This document shows, piece after piece, positions 50,483 to 59,006 of a stretch of 64,000 nucleotides of DNA. The stretch comes from Spirochaetota bacterium (GTDB taxonomy: Bacteria > Spirochaetota > Spirochaetia > Sphaerochaetales > Sphaerochaetaceae): positions 9,127-73,126 of the forward strand of contig JAEXDQ010000011.1 of the NCBI GenBank assembly GCA_023401595.1. The letters run 5' to 3'. Position 1 is the stretch's first letter. The number at the start of each line of letters is the position of its first letter. The position numbers and the translations under genes were made by a program. Under the pieces are notes generated by a model. It was given only the letters and a program-made list of their open reading frames with translations, was not told the origin of the DNA and searched no databases.

Positions 50483-51754
50483 TTATGAAATTTCTGTCTT
50501 TTTCTGATAATGCGCTTTCATCGCCTCTTCAAACTCCCTGTCCGAACCGTAGCGGTATCCGAAGGTCGGCTCCCATAGCGAAGGGTCTTCCATGCAGAGG
50601 TAGAAGAAAGGCCCTCCGGGGGGTTCCTTCCACTTCGGGGGAAAACAGGAGTAGACATGGCTGAACATTTCCCGTTTTGTTTCCAATGGATAAGAATACT
50701 TGCCGGCGGCCTCCGTAAGTTCCATCTCCAGGATACGGCTTGGACGTCCTGCCGTTCGCAATTGCCGCAGGACTTGTTTTGTGAAGGTCAGGGTTCCGAT
50801 GGAGATCATGACCACTTCTTCCGGTGCGAAGTTCTCCGTGATCTCATGGACTACTTCTTCATATTGCCGCCGCCACCCCTCGAAATGAACCATCGGGTGT
50901 ATATGGAAGCCAACCAAAAGGCCTGCGTCGGCCACCCTCCTCGCCGCGGCTATCCGCTGTCCTAGCGAGGCGGTCAGATGTTCTTCCTTGTCGATGATCG
51001 TCCTTGCGTTCAGCGACCAGGTGGAGACGATGTTCCGGGGGAGGGCGACGGTCTTCATCCAGTCCGTCCTTGCAGATTTCGTCTTTAGCTCGACTACTAT
51101 GTCGGGATGTTTATCGGCGAATTTCGCCAGTGCGGTAAGCGTGCCGTGGTCATCTCCCCACAACAGTGAATCCGATGACTGTCCCGTACCGATATGCCAG
51201 GTCCCCGGTTCCAGTTTGAGCCGCTCCAACCGCTTCTCCAGGTCGCCTACGAACCGGATTTCATGCCGATGGTAGAACGACTGTATGGAGCAATAGGCGC
51301 AGGCGAAACCGCATTGCTGTACGGCGTCCAAGGTCTTCAGGTTGCAGCAGCGTGTTTTCTCCCCTTCGACGGGACAGGGGCATCTGCCGAGCAACTGTAT
51401 GTCGTCGGAGTCGTCAATGATGGTCTGCAGCTTGTCAGGTAATATTTCCGGCGGCGTAAAATCCTCATAGCAGGTCGGCTTTCGACGTAGCTCGGCCACC
51501 CGATCCAGAAGGTTGTTGACCAGAAGCTTCGTCCTGGCCTTGCCCGAAGCTTTGCCCGCGACTTCCGGCCTCCACCAAGCCGATAGAGGCCCCTCCCTCC
51601 ATTGCCGTAAGTCCGCGGCGGTGTCCACCAGTTGTCGAAGCTGCTGGAATGAGAACCTGCATTCCTCATGCCGTCGTGCGATAAACTTCTGGTCCTCGTC
51701 ATCGAGTGCGGCGAACACAGGGTAGACTGCCGCGAGATTCCGGTCTTGTTCCAT
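50483..51754 (-). CDS. Radical SAM protein, SplB-like (DNA photoproduct lyase family)
   Basis: A 423-residue radical SAM protein with the cluster motif Cx3Cx2C in CGFACAYCSIQSF near residue 155. VSTWSLNARTIIDKEEHLTASLGQRIAAARRVADAGLLVGFHIHPMVHFEGW is typical of the spore photoproduct lyase-like family. In spore formers this repairs UV thymine adducts; relatives in non-sporulating bacteria are of unknown substrate. The ATG at 51754 is chosen because a strong promoter starts transcription there; an upstream in-frame ATG overlaps the -10 itself. It is divergent from uvrC. Confidence 0.8.
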   Translation of the reverse strand: MEQDRNLAAVYPVFAALDDEDQKFIARRHEECRFSFQQLRQLVDTAADLRQWREGPLSAWWRPEVAGKASGKARTKLLVNNLLDRVAELRRKPTCYEDFTPPEILPDKLQTIIDDSDDIQLLGRCPCPVEGEKTRCCNLKTLDAVQQCGFACAYCSIQSFYHRHEIRFVGDLEKRLERLKLEPGTWHIGTGQSSDSLLWGDDHGTLTALAKFADKHPDIVVELKTKSARTDWMKTVALPRNIVSTWSLNARTIIDKEEHLTASLGQRIAAARRVADAGLLVGFHIHPMVHFEGWRRQYEEVVHEITENFAPEEVVMISIGTLTFTKQVLRQLRTAGRPSRILEMELTEAAGKYSYPLETKREMFSHVYSCFPPKWKEPPGGPFFYLCMEDPSLWEPTFGYRYGSDREFEEAMKAHYQKKTEIS

Positions 51755-51761
51755 GGGATGC

Positions 51762-51790
51762 ATTGTAGGCGTGTACCATCAATTGGTCAA
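51762..51790 (-). promoter_or_regulatory. Promoter of the SplB-like gene (leaderless)
   Basis: Minus strand: -35 TTGACC (51785-51790), exactly 17-nt spacer, -10 TACAAT (51762-51767). The A of ATG 51754 is the eighth base after the -10. Confidence 0.65.
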
Positions 51791-51822
51791 ATGGGAATTT
51801 CGGGAGCCGACAGGTTTTTCTC

Positions 51823-51987
51823 CTACGGACGACCTACGGACGACCTACGGACGACCCGGGAACAACCCACGGACAACTTGGGAACAACCTACGGACAACC
51901 GTGGAACAACCTACGGACGACCCGGGAACAACCCACGGACAACTTGGGAACAACCCTCGGACAACCTGGGAACAACCTACGGACGAC
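51823..51987. repeat. 11-bp minisatellite, 15 units, between splB-like and uvrC
   Basis: Exactly 165 bp can be cut into fifteen 11-bp units of the form NNNNGGAMRAC, for example CTACGGACGAC and CCGGGAACAAC. A higher-order pattern of four units (44 bp) repeats at least twice. It lies between the two divergent promoters (-35 of splB-like at 51790, -35 of uvrC at 52029). Confidence 0.85.
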
Positions 51988-52028
51988 CGGTAGTCTGCCG
52001 AGGTTACGTTCAACACATTTCCACTGTA

Positions 52029-52057
52029 TTGCAAAACTCCTGTTCTGGGACTATTCT
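52029..52057 (+). promoter_or_regulatory. Promoter of uvrC (leaderless)
   Basis: -35 TTGCAA (52029-52034), 17-nt spacer, -10 TATTCT (52052-52057). The A of the uvrC ATG at 52065 is the eighth base after the -10, and no ribosome site is present. Confidence 0.6.
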
Positions 52058-52064
52058 TCTACCG

Positions 52065-53945
52065 ATGAAAGACAAGAAAGGTGCGGACGGGTACCATGAA
52101 CATATGGACGGCGTGGCTTCTCCCGCCCCGCTTGTAGAGAATTTCGGAACCGTGAAGTCTCCTACGGCCGGGCTGCCTCCCAAGGAGCAGGCCCGTGAAT
52201 TGCCGCATCTTCCCGGTGTGTATTTGATGAGGGATGCTTCGGGGACGATCATCTACGTGGGTAAGGCGAAGGATCTCAGAAAGCGTGTGACCAGCTACTT
52301 CCTGTCCGGAAGAAATGCCAAGACCGCCGCGTTGGTCAGGAAAATCGACACGATCGACCACATCATCACCGGAAATGACTATGAAGCGCTGGTGCTGGAG
52401 AACAACCTCATTAAGCGGTACAGCCCCCATTACAATATTTCCTTGAAGGATGGCAAAAGCTACCCGGTGATACGCATCACCCATGAACCGTTTCCGAAGG
52501 TGTTCAAGACCCGGCGGATCATCAAGGACGGCTCCGAGTATTTCGGGCCCTATCCCGACGCGGGCAAGCTGGAGCAGTATGTTGAGCTGATTGAGAAACT
52601 GTTTCCGTTGCGCCGTTGCGGGATTCCCCTGCGCAAGCGGCCGAGACCTTGCCTGTACCATCATATCGGACGTTGCTGCGGCCCCTGCGCCGGACTGGTC
52701 ACCGAAGAGGAATACCATGCGTACATCGAGAAGATACGCTCCTTTCTTCAAGGGAAGAACGATGTCCTGCAAAAACAGATTCAGGATGAAATGATGGTGG
52801 CGAGCAGGGAGATGAAGTACGAAGTCGCCGCCACGAAACGGGACATGCTCATTGCGCTGGAATCGGTGACGAAGGCTCAGCAGGTGGAGGATTTCGTACA
52901 GGAAAGCAGGGACTACGCCGCCATAGAGATGCGGGCCCCGCTCTGTACCGTGTCCATCATGCAGATGCGCGACGGCAAGTTGATGGGTCGGGCATTGTAC
53001 CGCGCCGAGACCTTCGGCGACGAGACGGAGACCCTGCTGAACTTCCTGATTCAATACTACGCCGATGGCGAAAAATTGCCCCAGCACCTCTATGTCTCCC
53101 ATGAAATCGACGTGGAGCTGGTGCAAAGGTATTTCGCCGAGCAGCTGTCCAGCAACGTCGAAGTGACCGTCCCTCGCGACGGCAAGCATTTCCGCATCCT
53201 CCGTATGGCGGCGGAGAACGCCTCCCGCGACGTCGAGAAGCGCCTGAAAAGCCGTGACAACACCGCTGCCTTGGAAGAACTCCGCGACGCTTTGGAGCTA
53301 CCCGACACCCCGCATTTGATTGAAGGGTTCGATATCGCCCAGCTTTCCGGCAAATATACGGTCGCTTCACTGATTTCATTCCGCGACGGCAACCCCGACC
53401 CGCGGAACTACCGCCGGTTCAACATCAAGTCGCTCGACGGCAAGATCGACGACTATGAATCGATGCGCGAGGCCGTCGCCAGGCGGTACTCCCGTGTGCT
53501 GAATGAAAATCTTGAGCATCCCGGACTGTTGATGATCGACGGCGGAAAAGGGCAGGTGAATGCGGCCAAGGAAATTCTCGACACCCTTGGCCTTGTCGAT
53601 ATCCCCGTCGTCGGTCTGGCGAAGGATGTCGAAGAAATCGTGTTTTCCGACGACCGGCCCTCCCTGTTGCTGCCGGAACATTCCGAAGCGCTCCGCGTAT
53701 TGATCGCCGTTCGCGATGAATGCCACCGTTTCGCCACTTCCGCGAACCAGATGATGCGTTCCCGTGACGCCACCTTCGCCCTGCTGGAATCGGTCGAAGG
53801 TATCGGAGCGGAGCGGAGCAAGCGAATCATGCAGCATTTCGGTACACTGGATGAGTTGTTGAAACATACGCCGGAGGAAATCGCCGAACAGGCGAAAGTT
53901 CCTGTCTCCGTCGCCCAGCGGCTGTTGAAGAAATTGAGTTTATAG
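52065..53945 (+). CDS. uvrC: Excinuclease ABC subunit C
   Basis: Makes both incisions in nucleotide excision repair with UvrAB. 626 residues. The N-terminal GIY-YIG nuclease is LPGVYLMRDASGTIIYVGKAKDLRKRV, near residues 52-78. A UVR motif region near 230, the RNase H-like nuclease (IEGFDIAQLSGKYTVASLISF and LLMIDGGKGQVNAA) and C-terminal helix-hairpin-helix motifs (SVEGIGAERSKRIMQHF) follow. The frame stays open through the 11-bp repeats to 51753, but the promoter position and the family N-terminus place the start at 52065. About 30 residues precede the usual UvrC start. Confidence 0.95.
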   Translation: MKDKKGADGYHEHMDGVASPAPLVENFGTVKSPTAGLPPKEQARELPHLPGVYLMRDASGTIIYVGKAKDLRKRVTSYFLSGRNAKTAALVRKIDTIDHIITGNDYEALVLENNLIKRYSPHYNISLKDGKSYPVIRITHEPFPKVFKTRRIIKDGSEYFGPYPDAGKLEQYVELIEKLFPLRRCGIPLRKRPRPCLYHHIGRCCGPCAGLVTEEEYHAYIEKIRSFLQGKNDVLQKQIQDEMMVASREMKYEVAATKRDMLIALESVTKAQQVEDFVQESRDYAAIEMRAPLCTVSIMQMRDGKLMGRALYRAETFGDETETLLNFLIQYYADGEKLPQHLYVSHEIDVELVQRYFAEQLSSNVEVTVPRDGKHFRILRMAAENASRDVEKRLKSRDNTAALEELRDALELPDTPHLIEGFDIAQLSGKYTVASLISFRDGNPDPRNYRRFNIKSLDGKIDDYESMREAVARRYSRVLNENLEHPGLLMIDGGKGQVNAAKEILDTLGLVDIPVVGLAKDVEEIVFSDDRPSLLLPEHSEALRVLIAVRDECHRFATSANQMMRSRDATFALLESVEGIGAERSKRIMQHFGTLDELLKHTPEEIAEQAKVPVSVAQRLLKKLSL

Positions 53946-53969
53946 TCTGGGAGGCGGGCTTGAAAAGTC

Positions 53970-54740
53970 TTACTTGCACAGGGACAGCAGGCTTGTTATC
54001 CACTTCGGTGTTTTGGGAAACTGTTCCACAATCAAGCTTCTGATCATCTCTCTGGATACCTCCGCAAGCTGTATGGCCGTCTCTCCTTCCGGGGTGTTGC
54101 CGATAGCCAGCTTCGCCCGTACAAAGTCCCCGATACCGACTTGTGAGGCGAAGGCCGCTCCGCCCGCCGAGTAGACGCCGAGACCCAGCCCGCCAAGCGC
54201 CACAATTCCTATCGCAAGACCGCCCAAGGCCATCAACCCGATCGCGAGCCCTCCAGCGGCAAGTCCGCCTGCGGCGATACCCCCAAGCGCCAGGACGCCG
54301 GTACTCAATGCGCCGATTGAAAGCCCGCCTGCGGCGACCGCTCCCATCGCCACAACCCCCGTCGCAATATTGCCGACCGCGATAACTCCCTTTGCCCGCC
54401 TGAAGCCGAAGCCCAAATTCACATGGACCAGAGGCAACCCCCACAGTGAATGTTTGCTGATGTATTCATAGTGAAAACCGATACCCATGGGTTTCTGTAC
54501 AACCGCCGGTTCATTCAAGGTCGTCCGCGGCTCTGCATCTTGCCGTTCGTCTTTGAGCAGATAGTCGGTCGTTACGCCGAAAACTCCGCTCATCTGGATG
54601 ATGTTGTCAATATCGGGGACCGATTGCCCCGATTCCCATTTCGACACCGCTTGTCTGGAGACGCCCAGGACTTCTCCCAGTTGCTCCTGAGACATCCGCT
54701 TCATCTTTCTGAGCGACCGGATTCTATCAGATATATTCAT
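53970..54740 (-). CDS. XRE-family regulator with glycine-rich hydrophobic repeat tail
   Basis: A 256-residue protein. Residues 5-60 are a Cro/CI helix-turn-helix (MSQEQLGEVLGVSRQAVSKWESGQSVPD). Residues about 110-205 are alternating small and hydrophobic residues, GxxAxGxxA-type five- to six-residue repeats such as GGLAIG and GVLALGGIAAGG, possibly a beta-helix or membrane-associated stack. A charged C-terminal helix ends the protein. Similar XRE-repeat proteins occur in clostridia. The ligand or membrane role is unknown. It converges with uvrC and is 25 nt from its stop. Confidence 0.8.
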   Translation of the reverse strand: MNISDRIRSLRKMKRMSQEQLGEVLGVSRQAVSKWESGQSVPDIDNIIQMSGVFGVTTDYLLKDERQDAEPRTTLNEPAVVQKPMGIGFHYEYISKHSLWGLPLVHVNLGFGFRRAKGVIAVGNIATGVVAMGAVAAGGLSIGALSTGVLALGGIAAGGLAAGGLAIGLMALGGLAIGIVALGGLGLGVYSAGGAAFASQVGIGDFVRAKLAIGNTPEGETAIQLAEVSREMIRSLIVEQFPKTPKWITSLLSLCK

Positions 54741-55088
54741 GTAGTACCTCGTATGGATGTCATGCTAACGATTTCTGGGTCGAGCCCTCCACCAAGTCGG
54801 CCTTGCTTTTTGTCAACCTTCGGTTGCGCCGACCGATTATACCGACCGATTATACCGATTTGTCACCTACCGAAAAACATGTGGCGATGTTTCTCGTCCT
54901 ATTAAGAAGAAAAACATTTGTTCAGTCAACATGCGTCCACGGGAAACGCATCATCCGCATCAAGACTGTATTCACGTACATCTTGCAGACTGACGATTGT
55001 ACATCAGGCGCCAGATCAATATAATCATGCAAGAGAGTACGGGCTTCGGTGAGAGAAGCCTTCTGCCCTCATAGGAGCTTCAACGCCA
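54741..55088. other. Spacer with a short tandem repeat
   Basis: About 350 nt upstream of the XRE gene and of the HD-domain gene. The unit GACCGATTATACC (13 bp) occurs twice in tandem (54831-54856), followed by a partial third copy. No RNA gene or family-like frame was recognised. Confidence 0.5.
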
Positions 55089-55595
55089 GTGAGACGAACG
55101 CACGATTCGCATGACCGTATGATACGTGACCAAATCCAGAACTTGAACGCCTGTTCCCGGTTCCAGCTGACGGCAAGTTTTATCCAGCACGGAAGCCGGA
55201 GCGTATATGACCATTCCGTCTCGGTGGCCCATGTCAGCTGTCGACTTGCGGAACTGTTTCATCTGCGCGTCGATTACCGTTCAATGATACGGGGGGCCTT
55301 GCTGCACGATTATTTCCTGTATGACTGGCATGAGAAGGCAAAATGGCACAGATGGCATGGTTTCCGGCATCCCTATACCGCTTGGAAGAACGCAAAGGCC
55401 GACTATCGGCTCAACCGACGGGAGACCAACATCATCCTGAGGCATATGTTTCCGTTGACACCGGTTCCTCCGGCTTGCCGGGAAGGGTGGCTCGTCTGTA
55501 TCGCCGACAAGATATGCGCTATGGAGGAAGTCGCCAAGGGCGTGGTCGGATGGTTTTCCAGACAATTGTTCAGGGTCGCCGACCTGCTGGTTTGA
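55089..55595 (+). CDS. HD-domain phosphohydrolase-like protein
   Basis: A 168-residue protein. HD-superfamily features: SVYDHSVSVAHVSCRLAELF near residue 37, MIRGALLHDYFLYDW (HD pair) near 66-80, ILRHMFPLTPVPP near 115 and CIADKICAMEEV near 136. HD proteins hydrolyse nucleotides or phosphoesters. The GTG at 55089 is preferred because AGGAG lies 10 nt upstream; an in-frame ATG is at 55119 without a ribosome site. It is not in an operon. The substrate is unknown. Confidence 0.75.
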   Translation: MRRTHDSHDRMIRDQIQNLNACSRFQLTASFIQHGSRSVYDHSVSVAHVSCRLAELFHLRVDYRSMIRGALLHDYFLYDWHEKAKWHRWHGFRHPYTAWKNAKADYRLNRRETNIILRHMFPLTPVPPACREGWLVCIADKICAMEEVAKGVVGWFSRQLFRVADLLV

Positions 55596-55903
55596 CAAGT
55601 CCCCCTCTCCATCTGATGAAAAGCGTTCTTGCCGGGTCTGTCCGAAGAAAGTAGAGTCCGGTCGATTTCATGGTTCCGATTCTCTTCGTGGAGGCCACGG
55701 CCTTGTTCCAACTGAAAACGCCCCGCTGTGCCGGCCTGTCGGCTTGTCTTGGCTGAAAACGTCGCCTTGTCGGGCGTCATCGGTATCATCGACATCATCG
55801 GTATCATCGGTATCAGTCCGACGCCTGCCAAGCTTGCGGTTTGACGACCTGTCGGTCTGGCGACATTCTCATCCCGGCCGCCGGGTGGCGGCCCCAAGCT
55901 TCG
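55596..55903. other. Spacer with short repeats
   Basis: About 310 nt between the HD gene and holA. It contains repeated CATCGGTAT and ATCATCG words at about 55785-55818 and two copies of a CTGAAAACG word about 45 bp apart (near 55700 and 55751). No gene is recognised. Confidence 0.4.
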
Positions 55904-56953
55904 TCAGATAGAAAGGCTTGAAAAACTCGCCGTTACGAAAGGTTGCGTAACGGCACCTTTTTTGACGATGATCAGGTACAGGCAGTGTTCAAGAAGCGTC
56001 TGTTGCATGTCGGTTCCCATCTCGCGGGTTCTGATATCGTAGTCGCTAAGTAGTGCGATGATCCGCTGGACATCCTTCAAAGAATATCTACCGCAAGCGG
56101 CGGCGTACAAGTCCTGATCCTTGCGACGCCGTATAGGGGACTTCTGCCCGAGTACGGACGCCCCGGACATCGCCTCTTGCATCGAGGAGCCCTCTTTGCG
56201 GAGAGCCTGTACAGACAGAAGCCTACGGAACTGCCATACCAGGCCGGCGATCAGCGGAATAGCGTCACCATCGCCGCTACGGATCAGCGCCTGCAACGTG
56301 GAAAGGGCGCGTTCCAGTTCCCCCCCGGCGATATGCTCGAACAATGAAAACACACTTTCCTGACGGCTGTGATAGATGTAGCTGTCTATGTCATCCTCTG
56401 TGACCGGCTGATTCTGATGCTCCGGGTCGGCCTGGAGAAAGACTATCAGCTGGGAACAGGTGTTCTTAAGCTCTTGCGTGTTGTTTTCAACAAGGTCGAG
56501 AAGCAAATCGATTGCATTGTTGTTGATCGTCATCCCCGTCCTGCGGAAGAACGTTCTGACCCAATCGGCTTTCTTGTTCTCGAACATCTCCCAGAACACT
56601 TCCGTCTGGGCCTTCGGCACCGCCGACATCAACTTCGCTGCGATCGAGGTCTCGTTGCTGACAATCAGCAAGGTCGCGGTGGAGGAGGGGTGACCGAGGT
56701 AGTCGACCAGCTGCGTTACCTGCGCCGCGGATAATTCGTCGGCTTGGCTTAAAATGACAAGACGATGGTCTGAGAACAATGAATTGTTGTCCAAGGCGAT
56801 GAACAGCTCCCCGTTTTCAGTTTCAAACGGATAGAACCGATGCAGCTCTGGTTCACCTCCGGTCTGCTGCCGAAGCTCAGCCCTGATATCCTTGATCCGT
56901 TGTCCTTTGTCACCCGCCTCGGGGCCGAGCAGAAGATAGACCGGCGCTACCAT
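55904..56953 (-). CDS. holA: DNA polymerase III delta subunit
   Basis: Clamp-loader subunit that opens the beta sliding clamp, 349 residues. The N-terminal VYLLLGPEAGDKGQRIKDIRAEL, the VILSQADELSAAQVTQLVDYL block and the C-terminal TLQALIRSGDGDAIPLIAGLVWQFRRLLSVQ collar domain fit HolA. The ATG at 56953 overlaps the lexA stop by 7 bp and has GGGGAAAGG upstream. It belongs to the ptsH-lexA-holA run. Confidence 0.88.
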   Translation of the reverse strand: MVAPVYLLLGPEAGDKGQRIKDIRAELRQQTGGEPELHRFYPFETENGELFIALDNNSLFSDHRLVILSQADELSAAQVTQLVDYLGHPSSTATLLIVSNETSIAAKLMSAVPKAQTEVFWEMFENKKADWVRTFFRRTGMTINNNAIDLLLDLVENNTQELKNTCSQLIVFLQADPEHQNQPVTEDDIDSYIYHSRQESVFSLFEHIAGGELERALSTLQALIRSGDGDAIPLIAGLVWQFRRLLSVQALRKEGSSMQEAMSGASVLGQKSPIRRRKDQDLYAAACGRYSLKDVQRIIALLSDYDIRTREMGTDMQQTLLEHCLYLIIVKKGAVTQPFVTASFSSLSI

Positions 56954-57576
56954 GCCCTTTCCCCGTAGTCCCGGATGATCATGTAGAGCTTGCCGTGGAT
57001 TTGGCAATCATTGGTGAAGATAGGCCCTATCTCCGGGTTTTCCGCCCGAAGCTCGATGGAATTGGAATGGGGATAGTACCGTTTCAAGGTGATGGCGTTG
57101 TTCTCTCCCACGCTGGCCACGACGATTTCTCCAGTGTTCGCGGTATCGCAGTGGCGGATGATCGCCAAATCCCCATCGTAGATGCCTGCGCCGATCATGC
57201 TTTCGCCCCGGACGTGGAGCGCATAATACATATCGTTGTGGTTTTTCAACATAGCGGATGGAAACGGGATCGAACCATCCCAGTTTTCTTCACTCATGAT
57301 CGGTTTGCCGGCCGCGATATTTCCAAGCAACGGAATATCGACCATCTCCTTGTTCGGGGCGAAGTCCTGGCTGATGACCTCCATCGACCGGGAAAGCCCC
57401 TCGACGGTCTTGATCACTTGCTTGCGCTCCAACGCCTTTACATGGTCGTGGGCCGCTTTCGCAGAAATCTGGAAATTTTCCGCGATATCCCGTACCGTCG
57501 GAGCATAGCCGTTCTCCAGAATGAAGGAACGGATGAACGACGCAATTTCCTTTTGCCGCTCTGTCAACTCTTTCAT
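56947..57576 (-). CDS. lexA: LexA repressor
   Basis: SOS repressor and self-cleaving protease, 209 residues. An N-terminal winged helix (LTERQKEIASFIRSFILENGYAPTVRDIAENF) comes first. The Ala-Gly cleavage site lies in NIAAGKPI, the catalytic Ser in VRGESMIGAGIYDGD and the Lys in NNAITLKRYY. GAGGAT precedes the ATG, within a longer open frame. It is 14 nt after ptsH. The only nearby SOS-type genes are uvrC and the SplB-like gene. No operator was searched for. Confidence 0.95.
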   Translation of the reverse strand: MKELTERQKEIASFIRSFILENGYAPTVRDIAENFQISAKAAHDHVKALERKQVIKTVEGLSRSMEVISQDFAPNKEMVDIPLLGNIAAGKPIMSEENWDGSIPFPSAMLKNHNDMYYALHVRGESMIGAGIYDGDLAIIRHCDTANTGEIVVASVGENNAITLKRYYPHSNSIELRAENPEIGPIFTNDCQIHGKLYMIIRDYGERAW

Positions 57577-57589
57577 GCGCAGGTATCCT

Positions 57590-57853
57590 CTATACTTCAA
57601 ACCGGTTGACGAACAGTCGCTCGATGGCCTCGGCCATATCCTGTTCGTCAGGTCCGTCGCAGATGATGGTGATGTGCGCCTTGTAGGCGGCACCCAATGT
57701 AATGATGCCCATGATGGACTTACCGTTGACCTTCATGGTGTCTTTCTCAAGGAACAGGTCGCTTTTGTATTTGTTCGCCGTCGTTACGATCAACGCCGCG
57801 GGGCGCGCATGTATCCCGGCTCTATTGCTGACTTCCACTTCCGTCGTTACCAT
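57590..57853 (-). CDS. ptsH: Phosphocarrier protein HPr
   Basis: 87 residues. The active-site His is in NRAGIHARPAALI near residue 15 and the regulatory Ser in MKVNGKSIMGI near 46. GAGGAG lies upstream of the ATG at 57853, inside the end of hprK; the genes are separated by 1 nt. With HPr kinase adjacent and no PTS permeases, the module is probably regulatory, as proposed for spirochaetes. Confidence 0.95.
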   Translation of the reverse strand: MVTTEVEVSNRAGIHARPAALIVTTANKYKSDLFLEKDTMKVNGKSIMGIITLGAAYKAHITIICDGPDEQDMAEAIERLFVNRFEV

Positions 57854-57854
57854 T

Positions 57855-58835
57855 TCAGAAGGTCTCCTCATTGCTATAATACATGTTTCTGGCTGTTTCG
57901 CTTTCCAGCCATTTCAAAACGCTTTGGTCGAATTCCTTCGCTGAATAGTATCCAAGCATTTTCAACCGTTCATTACGTGCGGCAGTCTCTATGATGATCG
58001 GCACATTGCGGCCGGGCTTCACGGGTATCTCGACTTTCGGAACGGTGATTCCAAGCAATGTCTCCGTCAGGTTCTCACCGACCCGGTCATAGTTCTTGTT
58101 CGAATCCCATTCGTCGAGATGGACGACCAGCTGTATCTGCTTCTTGTCCCTGATGGAACCCACGCCGAACAGGTTCGCCAGGTTGATGATGCCCAGTCCC
58201 CTGATCTCCATGTGGTGGGCGAGCATCGGGTTTTCACCGGAGCCGATAAGGTAGGTGTCGCTGATGTTCCGTAGTTTCACCGTATCGTCGCTGATCAGCC
58301 GATGTCCGCGTTCAATCAATTCCAACGCCGTTTCACTTTTTCCGACGCCGCTGTCGCCCGTGATCAGTACGCCTATGCCGTATACTTCTACCAACACGCC
58401 ATGGATCGTCTGGGTTTCGGCGAAAACTTCATCCAGGACTTGATAGAGTCTTCGAGAGAAGTCGGAGGAGAGCAGGTCGGTCTGCAGGACGGCGCAACCG
58501 GATTCTTCGGCACGTTCTATGAACCTGTCGCTCGGCTTGCCTCCATCGCAAAACACGCAGGCCGGAATCTGGTAGCCGAACAGGGTGTCAACCGTCGTAT
58601 AGTTGTGTTCGTTTTCCAATTTGAGAAGATATTGTTGTTCGCCTCGGCCGAACACCTGTATGCTGTCATTGCTGAACTCTTCAAAAAAGCCGCTCAACGG
58701 CAGGCCCGGCCTGCTGATCTTGCTGTTGTGTATCTTTCGCGAAAGGCCGCTGCGTCCCGCGATGCACGTCAGATGCAGATGGTTGTGGTCTTTCAAGTCC
58801 AGATCCAGCAGATCCAGTACGGTGAATTCAATCAT
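57855..58835 (-). CDS. hprK: HPr kinase/phosphorylase
   Basis: Phosphorylates and dephosphorylates the HPr serine, 326 residues. The Walker A motif GDSGVGKSE is near residue 160. The C-terminal signature region is HHMEIRGLGIINLANLFGVGSIRDKKQIQL. The N-terminal domain (VLDLLDLDLKDHNHLHLTCIAGRSGLSRKI) is complete. CGAGGAG precedes the ATG at 58835. A -10-like TATAGT (58852-58857) precedes the short leader. It heads the hprK-ptsH-lexA-holA run. Confidence 0.95.
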   Translation of the reverse strand: MIEFTVLDLLDLDLKDHNHLHLTCIAGRSGLSRKIHNSKISRPGLPLSGFFEEFSNDSIQVFGRGEQQYLLKLENEHNYTTVDTLFGYQIPACVFCDGGKPSDRFIERAEESGCAVLQTDLLSSDFSRRLYQVLDEVFAETQTIHGVLVEVYGIGVLITGDSGVGKSETALELIERGHRLISDDTVKLRNISDTYLIGSGENPMLAHHMEIRGLGIINLANLFGVGSIRDKKQIQLVVHLDEWDSNKNYDRVGENLTETLLGITVPKVEIPVKPGRNVPIIIETAARNERLKMLGYYSAKEFDQSVLKWLESETARNMYYSNEETF

Positions 58836-58950
58836 CAAAAACTCCTCGAACCTACTATAGCACATCAAAAGTTCCAAGAGAATGTTTTTTCGATACTTTA
58901 CGGCTGTAAAGTAAAAAGATTTTAGTCTGTTCCCTCCGACATGCCTCACA

Positions 58951-58959
58951 TGCTATAAT
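58951..58959 (+). promoter_or_regulatory. Extended -10 promoter of the GNAT gene
   Basis: TG-C-TATAAT at 58951-58959 is a consensus extended -10. The leader is about 40 nt and ends with CAGGAG before the ATG. The divergent hprK gene starts about 115 bp away. Confidence 0.6.
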
Positions 58960-59006
58960 GAATCGTTCAGCATGACCTGACCGCCAGACTGACAGGAGCG
59001 CTTCTC

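Noticed and set aside
51823..51987. CRISPR array
   Set aside because: Units are contiguous 11-bp repeats without spacers.
51753..52064. N-terminal extension of UvrC through the 11-bp repeats
   Set aside because: The extension is repeat-derived, lacks a ribosome site, and the promoter for uvrC lies inside it, 8 nt before the ATG at 52065.
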